NCBI RefSeq assembly: GCF_954871325.1 | Contig: NC_088777.1 | Span: 29,117,366 to 29,181,365, forward strand | Direction: 5' to 3' | DNA length: 64,000 nucleotides | Source: Gordionus sp. m RMFG-2023 | Lineage: Eukaryota; Nematomorpha; Gordioida; Chordodea; Parachordodidae | Shown: positions 11,200 through 23,466 of the stretch, in pieces | Numbering within the stretch: the first letter of the stretch is position 1 | How the letters are laid out: each line of letters starts with the position of its first letter | The notes under the pieces: model-generated | Told to the model about the DNA's origin: nothing | What the model saw: only the letters and a program-made list of their open reading frames with translations | Databases searched by the model: none | Position numbers and translations under genes: made by a program

Positions 11200-12026
11200 C
11201 TTTTCACTACAAATGTGGGGTAAATACGACCCCACAACTTTTATAATAATTGTAATACAAACCTAGAAGATATTCCGACCTGCTTTTTTCAGTAGTTTAA
11301 TATTTTGTAACAAGGAATACAACTTCCAAATTTCATGATTATTGATTTGATAGTTTTTGAGATATATGCTATTTGTTGAGATTGGGGTAAAATATACCCC
11401 ACCTATGTAATTGTTGTAGTTTTGTATTATTATGATATATATTTGTACATATATATTATAAAATGTCAATCAAAAAGAATATATTTTATTTATTAGTTAT
11501 TTTATCGAGAATTGATATTCAAACACTTGGTATTTTTTTGTTTACTTTTTTACTTTTGACTTTTGATAAATATATTATACGAGATAAATTTTAAGGTTCA
11601 TGTTTTATGGAAATAAAAAGAAAAACTTTTATGAGATGAAAATTATTTTAATTTGATGTTAATAATTTTATTCAGTCGAGGATTTTATAAAATGAATAAT
11701 ATGGAATTGATTTTTTGTAGTGAAACAAAAAATTATATTATTATGTGATATCATTATGAGATTTGATTGTGAAAATTGAAATATATTTTGAATAAAGAAA
11801 TTCTTGGATCTTATTATTTTGTAGTTAAAATAGTAATGACGTAATTTTTTTTTAAAATCCATTTTTTTTTTATTACTAATTATATTTATGTATGTAAGGT
11901 TAATAAATAAAATTGAAAAAAATATAATTATATCTATTTTTTGATTGATATATATGACTTTAAATTTGAAAATTTTATATTATTTATTTTTTCGGTGGAG
12001 TAAAAAATCATAAATTTGGTATCGTC
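11200..12026 (+). mobile_element. piggyBac copy 2, left part
   Basis: The element starts CTTTTCACTACA right after a TTAA (11196-11199). The next 800 bases resemble the left part of the piggyBac at 17319 (GGGGTAAATACGACCCCACA here, and the same order of ATAATTGTAA, GAAGATATT and TTTAATATTTTG blocks). It is cut at 12032 by the long-TIR element and resumes at 19874. The transposase 5' region is unreadable. Confidence 0.8.
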
Positions 12027-13849
12027 CCACTAGGAACGCCTTTATTTAACAGCAATAAATGGTGTCATATAAAGTTATTTTATTTTTTTATTCAACACGC
12101 TTGTTTTTTTTTCTTTAAAAACATATATTAAAAAAAAGTTGTTTATTATTTTTTTTAATAAATTTTTTTTTACGTATTTTAATAAATTTTTTTACGTATT
12201 TTTTTTATCTAATGGAAAAAATAGTAATTTTAAAATTGATACTTATTTAATATATTTTTATTTAATAGAAATTAAGATATAATTTAGAACTAAAAGATTT
12301 TTCTACTTTAAAAAAGTTTGTGAGTAATTATGAGAAGAATACCTTATCAAATTATTATATTTTTTTCTACTTTAAAACAGTTTGTGAGTAATTATGAGAA
12401 GAATACCTTTTCAAATTATTATATTTAAAACATTTATATTCCAATTGTTAAAATTTTTTATAGATGTTGAGGAATTTAACAATATTCCCAAACAATAGGG
12501 TCAATTAATGGGATTAATTGAATGTCTTATTTTATCATGAATTAGGTTTTTATTATAATCTTTTGATACTATTAAAAATGTAATATTTCATTATATAAAT
12601 TAACCTTCATGCAATTTTGTCATATAATGTTAATAAAGTAAAACAACCTATATATCCTGGTACACCAGACTTCTTATGCTTTTCATATTTATATAGATGC
12701 ATGGCCTAAGCTTAATGTTCTAAGATTTATAAATACAATTTTTTATTCTAATCGTAAGGTGAATGTAATATCAAAATTTACTAAATAATATTTATTCAGT
12801 TTGATATTTTATATATAAAAGTAAAATATTTTTGTTAGCTTATTAAGACATGGTGACAGATTTCTTAATCAAATCCCAAATATGCTATTATTTTTTTACA
12901 TAACATAAAAATAAATTGGCTGAAAGATACTAAAATAAATTGCAAGGGACTTGTGAAAAACATGAACATCAATGTCTACAGCTTATTCTTATGTCATTGA
13001 AAATTTAGGAAAGGCTTCAAATTTTGATCTCTTCAATAAATTGTTTCAAATAATTCTTAATATTATAACTTTGCTAATTATGTTACTCCTAATATTTCTA
13101 TTTATAGGATTTTCACAATCTGTTTTATACTTTGTTTAAATCATTCAAACCTAAAAATTTACTTTATTTTAATATTTATTATATTGTGTATTCTTATAAT
13201 ATTTTTAATGGTGATCAGGCATTGCAAAAAACTATTCTATGAATCCTCCTATGAATATATCTTAAACAATATAATTTAACATAAAGAATTATTTTTATTG
13301 TTTTTTTTGTCGAAAATATTGAATGTTTGTTATTTATAACTAGGGGTGGGACCAATACCAATATAATATTGGTTTACAATACCAATACCAATATAAACCA
13401 ATATATATTTAAATATTGGTATTGCTTTTACAACCAATACCAATACCAATTACCTAAATATATTGGTTTTGATATATTGTTTAAATACAATTTTAACCAA
13501 TACCAATACCAATATTAAAAATAACATAATTATTTGGGTTTATCGTGGATAATTATATCGTGGTATTTTTTTACTTTCATTTCAAAAACTGATTACATCT
13601 GTTATTTCTTCCAAATACTATTGTGATATCAATATTTCTGTTATTTATAATTATAGTTTATTTTTATTATGGAAGTAAATTTTTTACATGATATCTATCA
13701 ATTTTATCTATTTATTTAGGATATTATAATCAATGAAGACCAAATAGAGTTAATAAATATAGATGCTGTTGGTACTTATAATAATAGAGATAATGAACAA
13801 GAAGAATTATCAATATCTAATAAAAGACGAAATTCAGCAAAAATCTGAC

Positions 13850-14050
13850 TACTTGTGATAATAAAAAAAGGCAATTTGTAATAAATGTAAAAAAAAATAT
13901 CACTCCCAATTTTGGAACCTCAGGATTATGGACACATCTTAAAAATATCCACCCAACATTATATAAGAAATGTGAGCAAATAAATATTGGCAGTAAAAAA
14001 ATTAAGACAATAAAATCATTTTTCCTTAAAATAATAAAGCTAATTAAATA
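13850..14050 (+). pseudogene. BED zinc finger of the hAT transposase
   Basis: The reading gives CNKCKKK, then after a frame change in an A run NFGTSGLWTHLKNIHPTLYK. C-x2-C and H-x4-H (HLKNIH) with the TSGLWxHL phrase are typical of BED fingers. These bind DNA at the N-terminus of hAT transposases. The frame change and a following stop show decay. Confidence 0.7.
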
Positions 14051-14180
14051 ATTTAATTATAAACTTTTTCATTCAAAATAATTTAGCCTTTTCAATAGGG
14101 ATATCACTTTTAAAAATTTAATAGCATATTGTAACCCTTCACTAACATTAGTTTCTAGAAAAACACTAAAAATATAAATT

Positions 14181-14597
14181 ATGAAACATCATCATAGTTC
14201 TTTTATCAGTTTAAAATCTGTACTTTCTAACATTACATCTAAATTTTCCTTAACAATGGACATTTGGTCCTCTCCAAATAAAATACCCTTTATGGGCATA
14301 ACAATTCATTATATTGATAATGATTTTAAATTAAATAATCATTTGTTAGATTTTTTTACTTTTAAATCAGCACATAATTCTATTAATATTTTTAATTCTG
14401 GATTAAAAGTAAAATTTGAAATTGATTTTTTTTGCATTACATTAGACAATGCAAGTAATAATTTAGCATTTCTAAAAATTTTAAAACAAAAAGATAATTT
14501 TGATAATTTGTGCAAATGCTTTTGCCATATTATACATTTGGCTATGGCTGCATTGGAACCCTTAAATACAACTTTAAAAAAAATAAGAAATTTTTAA
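14181..14597 (+). pseudogene. hAT transposase, N-terminal catalytic part
   Basis: It has SLTMDIWSSPNKIPFMGI (first catalytic Asp in a TxDxW context), CITLDNASNNLAFLK (second Asp, LDNAsNN) and CFCHIIHLA (the C-x-C-H-x2-H-L block). It ends in stops at 14597, and the reading resumes in another frame at 14708. A full hAT transposase is usually 500-700 residues; this copy is in pieces. Confidence 0.85.
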
Positions 14598-14707
14598 AAA
14601 ATTTTTAAACTTTCTATATCTAAATTTAATAAACTCGAAAAAATATATCTTGAAAAAAATCCACACTTAAAATTTCCTCACCTACACGTTAAAATTCAAC
14701 ATACCAA

Positions 14708-15487
14708 ATGCTTGAAAGAACAATATTGCTCAAACTCTATTTGACAACATATACCAATCATTTACAAAATACCAATCAAGAAAATTATATTAGTGACTTA
14801 GCATGGAATAATATAGAAATATACCGAGAATTTCTGGAACCATTTAATTTTGCTACAGAAATGGCCTCATGTGCTAATACTCCATCAATTTCAACAATTA
14901 TTCCTTTATATTCCAGTATTTTTGAGCATGTGAAGAGTTATAATAATAATCCTAATGCTATTTTAAAGACAGCTTCTTTAGCTGCCTTAACAAAACTTAA
15001 TAAATACTATAATTTTAATAAACACCTCTTTATTATTTCAACAATGATTGACCCAAGATTTATACTATCAAGTCATTTATTAAAGCATAATAATATGGAA
15101 ACTCTTATTGAATATCTTAATGAATACAATATTTATAAAATAAATAATAACAATTCAGCGGAACTTACAAATGAAGCACAAAATAACAAAGAATTGTCCT
15201 TTTATGACAAAATTTATCAGGTGAAACCTCATAATAATAACAACTTAGAAATAAGTAAATACATAGATGAAGCCACAATTTCCAATGATACAAATCCATT
15301 AGATTGGTGGAAATTAAATAAAAATAGATATCCAGTATTATCAAAAATTGCCAGAGATTATCTAGCAATTCCGGCCACCTCATCTAGCTCTGAAAGGACT
15401 TTTTTAGAAGGACTGTATGTTATAACAGACCAACGTTGTTCACTAGATGAGCATTCTATACAAGCTTGCCTGTGCCTAAAATGTTGA
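14708..15487 (+). pseudogene. hAT transposase, C-terminal half with dimerisation domain
   Basis: Of 259 residues, the middle holds MIDPRFILSSHLLKHN, and the end reads NPLDWWKLNKNRYPVLSKIA, then YLAIPATSSSSERTF and LDEHSIQACLCLK. This is the hAT C-terminal dimerisation domain (WW...YP.LS..A..YL.IPATS..SER.F). It stays open to its natural end, so decay is modest. Confidence 0.9.
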
Positions 15488-16373
15488 ATGCGCATGCAAG
15501 ATTCTTCTTAAATACATAAAATTATTTCCTCTTATATTAAAATTATATCATTCTTTTGCATTATATTTTGTATAAATAGACAGTTATGTTATATTTTTAG
15601 TTTACTTATTTTGCTATGTTCTTTGTGATAAATAAAATGGTTCAAAATCAATACGTTTATTATTGTTGATACAAAAAATACATGATTAAATCAAAATTTT
15701 TTATATTCACATCACCTAATAAATTCCTAGTTTAAAAAAAGAATTTGAATTCAGTAAAATTTTGAGAGTTGGTTCTTAACCCTGATTTTATGGTATCATT
15801 ATTTTTTTTTCCCCATGTTTATTTAAAATTAGAAATTAAGGGTTTTATAATCACTATTTCTATTTTTTTAATTAGTAATTTGAATTTAAACCAATACCAA
15901 TATAAACCAATACCAATACAAGAAATATAAAATATTGTTTAAACCAATACCAATATTTTACACCCAATACCAATACAATATTTTGTTAATATCGGGTTTT
16001 TACTATTGGTTCCCAGCCCTATTTATAACACAAGAATCTATTTTATATTTTTTATTCTATATTTTAGAAATATATTGAAAATATATATAGAAATAAAATT
16101 TGTAAGAATACAATAATATATTAAAATTCTATATATAAATAATTAAAATTATGTATTATAAAATACAATAATATATTATAATTGTAAATATATATACAGA
16201 AATAAAATTTGATATATTAGAATACAATATAAATTATAAATTGCTTTTTATTAGGTTTTTGAAATCTTGATTGTATTGTTTTCTGGAAGCTCTATTAGAT
16301 TGTATTTGGTTCCTATATATAAATTTAATATAAACATTCTAAATATATAATTATTTGTTTTATTTATGGTTTC

Positions 16374-16770
16374 CTAAAAAAATTTTGAAAGATTTTGAAG
16401 AGAATATCCAGTGTAGTCTAAAGTTTTGGTTGCTATAATTTTTGTAAAGGAAAAATGTTTACTATTTGGTAGCTTAATTTGAGTGTCTAATATATTTTTT
16501 GAAATATTTTGAGATGAAGAGAATTCTAATGCTATTTTTATTTTATATTTAATAAAAATTAAAACACAAAATATACTAGCTGGAATAGTTTTTGACTGAG
16601 GGCCTAAATTTTTTGGTACATTTTGAAAATGATATTGGGAATATAAGTTTGTTGCTATTTTTTTGTTGAGTAAAATGTTTACTCTCTGAACTTGAGTGCC
16701 TAACATATTTTTTGAAATAATTTGAGATGAAGATAATTTGACTGCTAATGTATTTTAATAAACAATAAAC
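16374..16770 (-). repeat. About 215-bp tandem repeat in the long-TIR element
   Basis: A minus-strand frame reads NMLGTQVQRVNILLNKKIAT and later NILDTQIKLPN...KIIATKTLD. The DNA repeats TATTTTTTGAAATA..TTTGAGATGAAGA at 16489 and 16706. The open frame comes from the repeat unit and has no known domain, though a repeated open frame in this element's own sequence is worth noting. Confidence 0.5.
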
Positions 16771-18058
16771 ATTTAATTTTTAGTGATACCATATAGTTGA
16801 GTGTTTTCTGTATTGGAATGTGGTAGGTTAATCGTTTCAGTCATATTTTGATTAGCTTGGGAAAAATCTTTTTTTAAAATACATGTATATTGTAATATCA
16901 TTTTCAAAAATTGCTAACTGTGAAATATTTTATAATTTTTAAATAATACTCTTTTTTCGCATTTTTTTAGGCCTTTTGTGTATTGATCCTCGTTTGTATT
17001 TTATGGGCATTTTAATATTTTTCATTATATTCTTATCCCATAAAATAATGAATTTTTATCTGAAATTAATCCTTTTTGAGAAGAATAATGAGCTGATGAT
17101 TATTCTTCTCATAATTACTCACAACCTGTTTTAAAGTAGAAAAATCTTTTAGTTCTAAATAATATCTTAATTCCTATTAAATAAAAATATATTAAATAAG
17201 CATCAATTTTAAAATTACCATTTTTTTCCATTAGATAAAAAAAATCGTAAAAAAATTTATTAAAAAAAATACGTAAAAAAAAATTTATTAAAAAAAATAA
17301 TAAACAACTTTTTTTTAACCCTTCACTACAATACCCCACGGCTTTTATAATCTTGGTAATAAAAAAACCTGAAGATATTTTGACCTAGTTTTTATAGTAG
17401 TTTAATATTTTCTTATAAAGAATATATCTACCAAATTTCAAGATAATTGATTTGATATTTTTTAAAATATTTGCAATTTGTTGAGCTTGGGGTAGTATAG
17501 GTCCCACCTTTGTACTTAAGTAATTTTTTTTTTCACAATTTTTTTTTATTGATAAATATTATTGTATATTACAAACTAATATATGAAAAAAAAATTCTAT
17601 TTGTAAATTTTTCATTGTTATATTGTTACTCAAAATTTTAAAATTTTATACTATTTTTTTTTCTTGTGGAGCAAAATACTATAAAATTAGCATATGGAAA
17701 ATTTAATATCATCAAGTGCTGGAAGTATTTTCTATTTAATATTTGATATTTATAAAATTTATATAGGTGAAGTAGATTTTGAGTCAGATGATGATTATTT
17801 GTATAACAGCAATCACAACTCGGAGACAGAGGAGGACAATATAGATATTATGTGTGTGAAGATAGCTATAAATATTGTCACAGTAAAATATGCTAGTCTT
17901 TAATAAATTATATAAAAATATGAAGGTAAAGATGGAAAAACTAAATGTAATATGGAATGCCCTACACAAAAAAGGACAAGTTCCCATAATATAATATTAT
18001 GTTTGCCAGGGGTTAAATCTCATGCAAAAAATGCAAAATCACCATAGAAAGCCTCAAA

Positions 18059-18759
18059 TTGTTCATTTCACCTAATATTACAGATTTAGTTTTAAAATAT
18101 ACAAATCAAAAGATTGAGTCCATTGAAAAAGATGACTCTGTTTATCATGCCAAAATGGATGAAAATGAATTGAATGCTTTAGTTGGTTTACTAATGATAG
18201 CCGGAGTTTATAAATCCAGTCATCAAAATATAAGAGATTTATGGAATAAGGAAGGATTTGGTGTTTATTTAGATATACTATGAATATAAATAGATTCCAA
18301 TTTCTATTGAAAGTGCTTAGATTTGATGATATGAATACAAGAAATACAAGGAAAGCACTTGATCATATTAGAGAAATTTTTGATATTTTTAATGATAATT
18401 GCAATAATTCTTATTCTGCTGGACAATATGTTACTGATGAAATGCTTCCTGCATTCAAAGGAAAATGTCCATTTAGGCAATATATGCCAAATAAACCATC
18501 AAAATATGGTCTGAAAATATATGCTCTAGTTGATTCTAGAACTTTTTATACATTAAAAACAGAATTATATACTGGCAATCAGCCAGATGGTCCATATAAA
18601 TTGTCAAACAAGCCATTTGATGTAGTTGAAAGACTAATTCAACCAATTTCAAAAAGTAATAGAAATATTACAATGGACAATTGGTTTACTAGCTATGAAT
18701 TAGCTAATTATTTATCTTCACATTCCCTAAAAATAGTAGGGACTATTAAAAAAAAATAA
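18059..18759 (+). pseudogene. piggyBac transposase, core (two frames)
   Basis: The first frame (18059-18283) has the FISPNITDLVLKYTNQKI and LNALVGLLMIAGVYKS blocks of the N-terminal domain. The next frame (18280-18759) carries VTDEMLPAFKGKCPFRQYMP, with the first catalytic Asp, and ITMDNWFTSYELANYL, with the second. PSKYGLKIYALVD and ELYTGNQPDGPYKLSNKPFD lie between them. The two frames overlap by 4 bases, so a single shift separates them. Confidence 0.9.
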
Positions 18760-18978
18760 AAAGCAGTTACCTGCATTATTTTTTAATAAAAAAAGAGAAA
18801 TATATTCAAGTTTATTTGGATTCAAAGAAAATACTATTGTTTCATATATACCAAAAAGGTATAAGAATGTAGTGTTGCTTTCAACACTACATTATGATAA
18901 TAAAATTGATGTAACAACTGGTGAATTGTTAAAACCAGAAATTATAACTATGATTTAACCAAAGCAGGAGTTGATGTA

Positions 18979-19390
18979 GTGGATCAACTTTGCTCAATAT
19001 ATTCCATATCTAGGAGATCAAATAGATGGCCACTTACCATTTTTTATACTATGATAAATATTTCAATAATAAATGCCCTAATAGTTTATAAAGCCAATAA
19101 TTTGTTGAATATAAAAAGGTCTAAATTTATAAAATTATTAGCTATGGAACTGATAACTCCTTTTATGACCAGTAGATATGAGAACCCTCGTACTATTACG
19201 TAACAACATAGGGGACGTTCTCAGCATAATTGATGAAAAACATATTCCAATAAATAAAAAGGGAAGATGTTATGAGTGTCCAAGGGTGAAAGATAAAAAA
19301 AACAACAATAATTTGCTTAAATTGTTCAAAATTTATTTGTAAAGATCATATGCCCACAATTTGCCTCGAATGTTATCTCAAAATTTTACA
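18979..19390 (+). pseudogene. piggyBac transposase, C-terminal part
   Basis: Upstream DNA reads AGVDVVDQL..., carrying the third catalytic Asp, then SISRRSNRWPLTIFYTMINI. After 19203 the frame changes and a cysteine-rich tail follows (GRCYECPRVKDKK, then CKDHMPTICLECYLK in pieces), as in the piggyBac C-terminal zinc-binding domain. It is broken in several places. Confidence 0.8.
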
Positions 19391-19873
19391 TGATATTTGA
19401 TGATTAATATTTTTTTTGATATATGATATTTTTTTATAAAATTTATGTAATTATCATTATTCAACATTGATTTAATAAAATATTTAATAAAATTTGCATT
19501 TTTTGAATTTTATATAGTGATAATACCATAATTAAAGAAAGTACTCAAAAAGAAAATTTTATTTCAGTAACTTTAGGAAAATTTGTCTAACTTTTTTTTG
19601 GAAGTAAATATTAATCTAAGATTTTGTATTTATTATCTCCAATATTTTTTAAATATATACTCAAAATTTTAGATCTCAATTTTTAATATGTTCTGAGATA
19701 TAGCTAATCAAAATTTGGGGTATAATAGACCCCACCTTTGTAGTTAAGGGAGTTTTTTCCACCTTTGTAGTGAAGGGTTAATATTTGTTTGTAAAACAAG
19801 CGTGTTGAATAAAAAAATAAAATAACTTTATATTACACCATTTATTGCTGTTAAATAAAGGCGTTCCCCACTA

Positions 19874-21274
19874 GCTCGTATTTTTTTTTTAATTAGGTGT
19901 TTTGCTTAATATTGATTCCCAAAATTTCTAAGTAAGTTATTTTTAAAATTTTTTAAATATAATTATATTTAAATATATGTAAGTTTTTTTTAATATTGAT
20001 TTACAAAAATATTGTTATTTAATTCAAGTAACTATGAAGATTCATGAAGTTAGAGAGAAATCACAACAAATATCATTTGAATTATTCTAGTGACATTATT
20101 ATATGCTGGCAATCAGCCTGAAGAATCATATAAATTGAGAAATAAGCCTTTTGATGTGGTTGAAAGGTTAATTCAGCCCATTTCTAAGAGTAATAGGAAT
20201 GTCACTACAGATAACTGGTTTACCAGTTATGAACTTGCTATACATTTATTAAATTTCCATTCATTAACAATAGTAGGAACTTTAAGAAAAAATAAAAAGC
20301 AGTTTCCAACATCATTTAATTTTAAAAAGAAAGATACTTGTTCAAGTTTATTTGCCAGCTAAGATAATATGACATTAGTATCATATGTACCAAAAAAGTA
20401 TAAGCATGATGATTTCTACCCTTCACTATGATAACAATATTGATACGTCAACTGGGGATTTAAAAAAACCAGAAATTATCACATTTTACAATCTCACCAA
20501 GGGATGTTGTGGATCAGCTATGTTCAAATTATTCAATATCCAGAATAACAAATAGATGGCCTATGGCAATTTTTTATAATTTGTTGAATATATCTTGCAT
20601 AAATTCTTTAATAATTTATAAGTCCAATAATTTAAAGGATATTAATAGATCAAAGTTTATAATATTAGTACAAAAACCCACATGTTAATAAACTGCTAAG
20701 GGATAATATTGGGAATATGCTTAATATAGAAGAATTAAAACCTATATCAACCAAACAAAAAGGAAGGTGCTCCTCTTGTCCAAGGGTTAGGGACAAGAAA
20801 TCCTCATTTATTTGTTCAAATTGTTCATAATTTATATGCAAAGATCATATGTATGTAACATGTCGTGAATGTTTTTAAAAAAGATGCATGAACTTTAATA
20901 TCAAATATTTTTTTTATTATCTGATGTTTTATTATAAAATTTATTTAATTATTACTATAAAATATTGAATTAATAAAATATATAATCAAATTTGCTTCCT
21001 TTCATTTATTTTTGGTCATATCTTATGATTAAGGAAAGTTCCAAAAAAAGATATTTTTTTTTGAGCAACTTTAGTAAAAATACCATAACTTTATTTAGAA
21101 GTAAATGGAAATCTATAAATTTTGTATTTATTATCTTTAATATTTTTACAATAAGTGTGTAAAATTTTAGGTCTTAAATTTATTATTTTCTGAGATATAG
21201 CTATTTAAAATTTGGGGTAAAATAGACCCCACCTATGTAACTGCGGGAGTTTTTTCCACCTATGTAGTGAAGAG
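19874..21274 (+). mobile_element. piggyBac copy 2, right part
   Basis: This continues the element begun at 11200. A transposase piece at 20090-20362 (YAGNQPEESYKLRNKPFDVV, VTTDNWFTSYELAIHL) matches copy 1 block for block. The third Asp region and the cysteine-rich tail (GRCSSCPRVRDKK) follow in broken frames. The right end ...CACCTATGTAGTGAAGAG is followed by TTAA (21275-21278). The segment 19880-20090, with the missing catalytic 5' core, is deleted or unreadable. Confidence 0.85.
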
Positions 21275-21278
21275 TTAA

Positions 21279-22080
21279 ATAATATTTTCAATGTTTTAAT
21301 TTTTGCGTTTTATTATAAGCGTTTTAATATTTTTTGCGTTTTGGTATAAGCGTTTTAGTATAAACTATTATTTTTAATTTATATTTATTAATTTAAATCC
21401 ATGAGGTTAAAATATGCAAATAAGATATTATGCACACTTCCCTCTCTTAAAGAACTTTTAAATTTAAAACCCTTATTCTTCATATAATAATTTTTCTTCA
21501 AATAACTTTAAAAAAATAAATTAAGTCTTAAATTTTTAGAAATCAATGCCCTCTTCACTTTTATGAAGATTTTTTTTAAATTCAATTGTTTAGTTTTGCT
21601 ATAGCCCTCTGTTCTCATAATACTTTTAGGTTTTATAGTCTTTACAACTTTATGTTATCTAGATCCTTTATCATTTTTTTTATTAATTATAAAAGTTTTT
21701 TTAATTTTATAATTTACTTCAATATTTGTATGATCAACTTCTTTAATTACTAATATTTCTTTAAATTTAATTATGTAATTAATATCTTTTAATTTAAATG
21801 TTTTAATCACATTTTGAGATAGACTCGAAATTATAGTTTTATCTTTCTTTTTAATATTAGTATGATAAATTTGTTCATCCAGATTTACTACGTCAATTAT
21901 TTGAAAATTTTTAGTGGTGAATATCATACTTTTTTCCATCTCTACTTGAAAAATGTCCAATTTTTTAATACCTTTACATAATAGTTTATATATATAATAT
22001 TTATAACAAAACTATAGCTTTTAACAATAAAAAAAAATTGTTTTCAAAGGGGAAATACAGTGGAAAATTTGTATTTAATC
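21279..22080. other. AT-rich spacer with one unidentified minus-strand frame
   Basis: GCGTTTTATTATAAGCGTTT and variants repeat at 21308-21365. A minus-strand frame of 101 codons (21960-21655) is lysine- and isoleucine-rich, with phrases such as DVVNLDEQIYHTNIKKKDK and EVDHTNIEVNYKIKK. I recognise no domain. It could be an exon or the interior of a transposon. Confidence 0.35.
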
Positions 22081-22350
22081 TCTTTATATATATTATGTCA
22101 TTGTTATTATATATGTAATATAACATGATGTAAAGGCAAAATATAAACGGACACAACAGTACAAATATTAGCAAAGCTAAATAATCTTTCAACGGGGGCT
22201 GAGGAGGGTATTTATCCATTCAAAAGCATCTTGTATATTAGAATCAGGTTCGAATAATCCTAATTCTTCTAGGTCGATTGGTTCTTCATCATTTAAATTA
22301 TTTATTTTCCTAATTATATTATTACAAGAATTTTTATTATCATAATTATT
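22080..22350 (-). pseudogene. hAT C-terminal remnant
   Basis: Minus-strand reading gives NDEEPIDLEELGLFEP and DAFEWINT, then in a neighbouring frame SSAPVERLFSFANICTVV. The last phrase is the hAT SSAxVERxFS dimerisation signature. The frame change and short length show a fossil. Confidence 0.6.
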
Positions 22351-22394
22351 CCTAGTGTTTTCATCGTTCCCTCTCTCAATTGAATATGCCTTTT

Positions 22395-22480
22395 AACTAA
22401 TGGAATAAATGAATCTGGTGTAAAATGCCTTGAAAATAATTAAATTTGAGTCATCTCTCTTCAAAGCATGGGTCTACATT
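22395..22480 (-). pseudogene. Second, more decayed THAP fragment
   Basis: GGAATAAATGAATCTGGTGT and AAAATGCCTTGAAAATAATT match the THAP copy at 22898-22945, followed by the CTTCAAAGCATGGGTCTAC block of the WTHA(V)KR region. It is about 80 bp, shorter and more divergent than its neighbour. Confidence 0.6.
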
Positions 22481-22582
22481 ACCATTTTCTTAAAATATAT
22501 TAAATTTTATAAAAGATTTCAGATCAAATTAAATTTTATAAAAGATTTCAGATCAAATTATATTTAAATCAAATATTATTGA

Positions 22583-23466
22583 TTATTATAATTTAGTGAA
22601 TTAAATTTAAATAAAGAAATATATTTAGAAATGGATAGTTTATATTTATTAAGGAATAACATAATTATAAGCAAAAATAAAACATAAAAGACATAAGACA
22701 TAAATTATAAAAATACAAAAGAAATCTAGAATTGATTTCTATAAAAAAAATATTCATGTATTTTTAATTAATCTGGCTTCTAGGAAACCTGCATGTTATA
22801 ATTTATTATTCATTATTTTGTTACTTTTAGAAGATGCTTTGGAAAATTAAAAATTGATGGTATTGCTACTTCTCTTAATTGAACATGATTTGTAACAGAT
22901 GGAATAAATGAATCTGGTGTAAAATGCTTTGAACATAATTTACTATATTTTGTTACATTGAAGTTCTCTCTCTTCACAGCATGGGTCCACTTTTGTAATA
23001 ATATTTTATCTATCATAGGAAATATGCCATAAATAATTTTTACAATAGAATAATTATTTTGAGATATCATACTTATGAAAGGAAATTTTGCTTCCTCAGC
23101 AATATACTACCATTTTAAATCTTTTAGTAATTAAAAAATATTAAATTGAATTCTTATAAAAGATATTCATTATTAAATAATAAATTTCAAATGTTAATAA
23201 AGAGCAGAAATATTTCAAGTAAAATATTCAGTAGTGACCTTTATTTGATTCATATATACTATAATATATAAGGTAAATAATAAATTGGTGTTTAATTAGA
23301 ATATATATATTATAAATATAAACATAATAAAAATATACCTGAAATTTATGAAATTATCATTCCTTCGTAAAGGATACAAACACAAAATGGCCACCAGTCA
23401 CTTCAATTTTTGCCATTTCAAATTTGATTTTAGCATTACGATCGGCAGTCTATAATATTAATGTCA
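22583..23466 (-). mobile_element. P-element-like (THAP) copy 2, inverted
   Basis: The THAP exon (23070-22813, minus) is nearly identical to 9006-9263. The leader and the boundary CAATGACATTAAT (inverted, ending 23466) also match. The 100-bp tail at 22583-22683 is in the plus orientation, as in copy 1, so the THAP segment (22690-23466) is inverted relative to its own tail. The 3' half of the element is missing. Confidence 0.7.

Larger units (their letters stand above)
13341..16021 (+). mobile_element. hAT transposon with 8-bp TSD TTTATAAC
   Basis: Ends are TAGGGGTGGGACCAATACCA and (inverted) TAGGGCTGGGAACCAATAGT. TTTATAAC flanks both sides exactly (13333-13340, 16022-16029). ACCAATACCAAT-type motifs are repeated many times just inside both ends (13352-13515, 15890-15985), as expected of hAT subterminal transposase-binding repeats. 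The interior encodes a BED finger and transposase in three or more pieces. It sits inside the long-TIR element. Confidence 0.9.
17319..19777 (+). mobile_element. piggyBac copy 1, complete ends with TTAA duplication
   Basis: Ends are CCCTTCACTACA and TGTAGTGAAGGG, flanked by TTAA on both sides (17315-17318, 19778-19781). Length is 2459 bp. It lies inside the right arm of the long-TIR element. The transposase is in about five open pieces from 17694 to 19390. Confidence 0.92.
12033..19867. mobile_element. Long-TIR DNA element with 6-bp target duplication
   Basis: The left end GGAACGCCTTTATTTAACAG and the right end CTGTTAAATAAAGGCGTTCC are perfect inverted copies. CCACTA flanks both sides (12027-12032 and 19868-19873). 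The inverted arms continue for about 390 bases (12033-12420 against 17085-17314 plus 19782-19867). After subtracting the hAT (13341-16021) and piggyBac (17319-19777) insertions it is about 2.7 kb and has no transposase I can see. A 6-bp duplication with long arms fits few superfamilies; I leave the class open. Confidence 0.8.

Noticed and set aside
12033-19867. Polinton-type element suggested by long arms and a 6-bp duplication
   Set aside because: No polymerase, integrase or capsid-like gene is visible, the own length is only about 2.7 kb and the terminus starts GGAACG; left unclassified.
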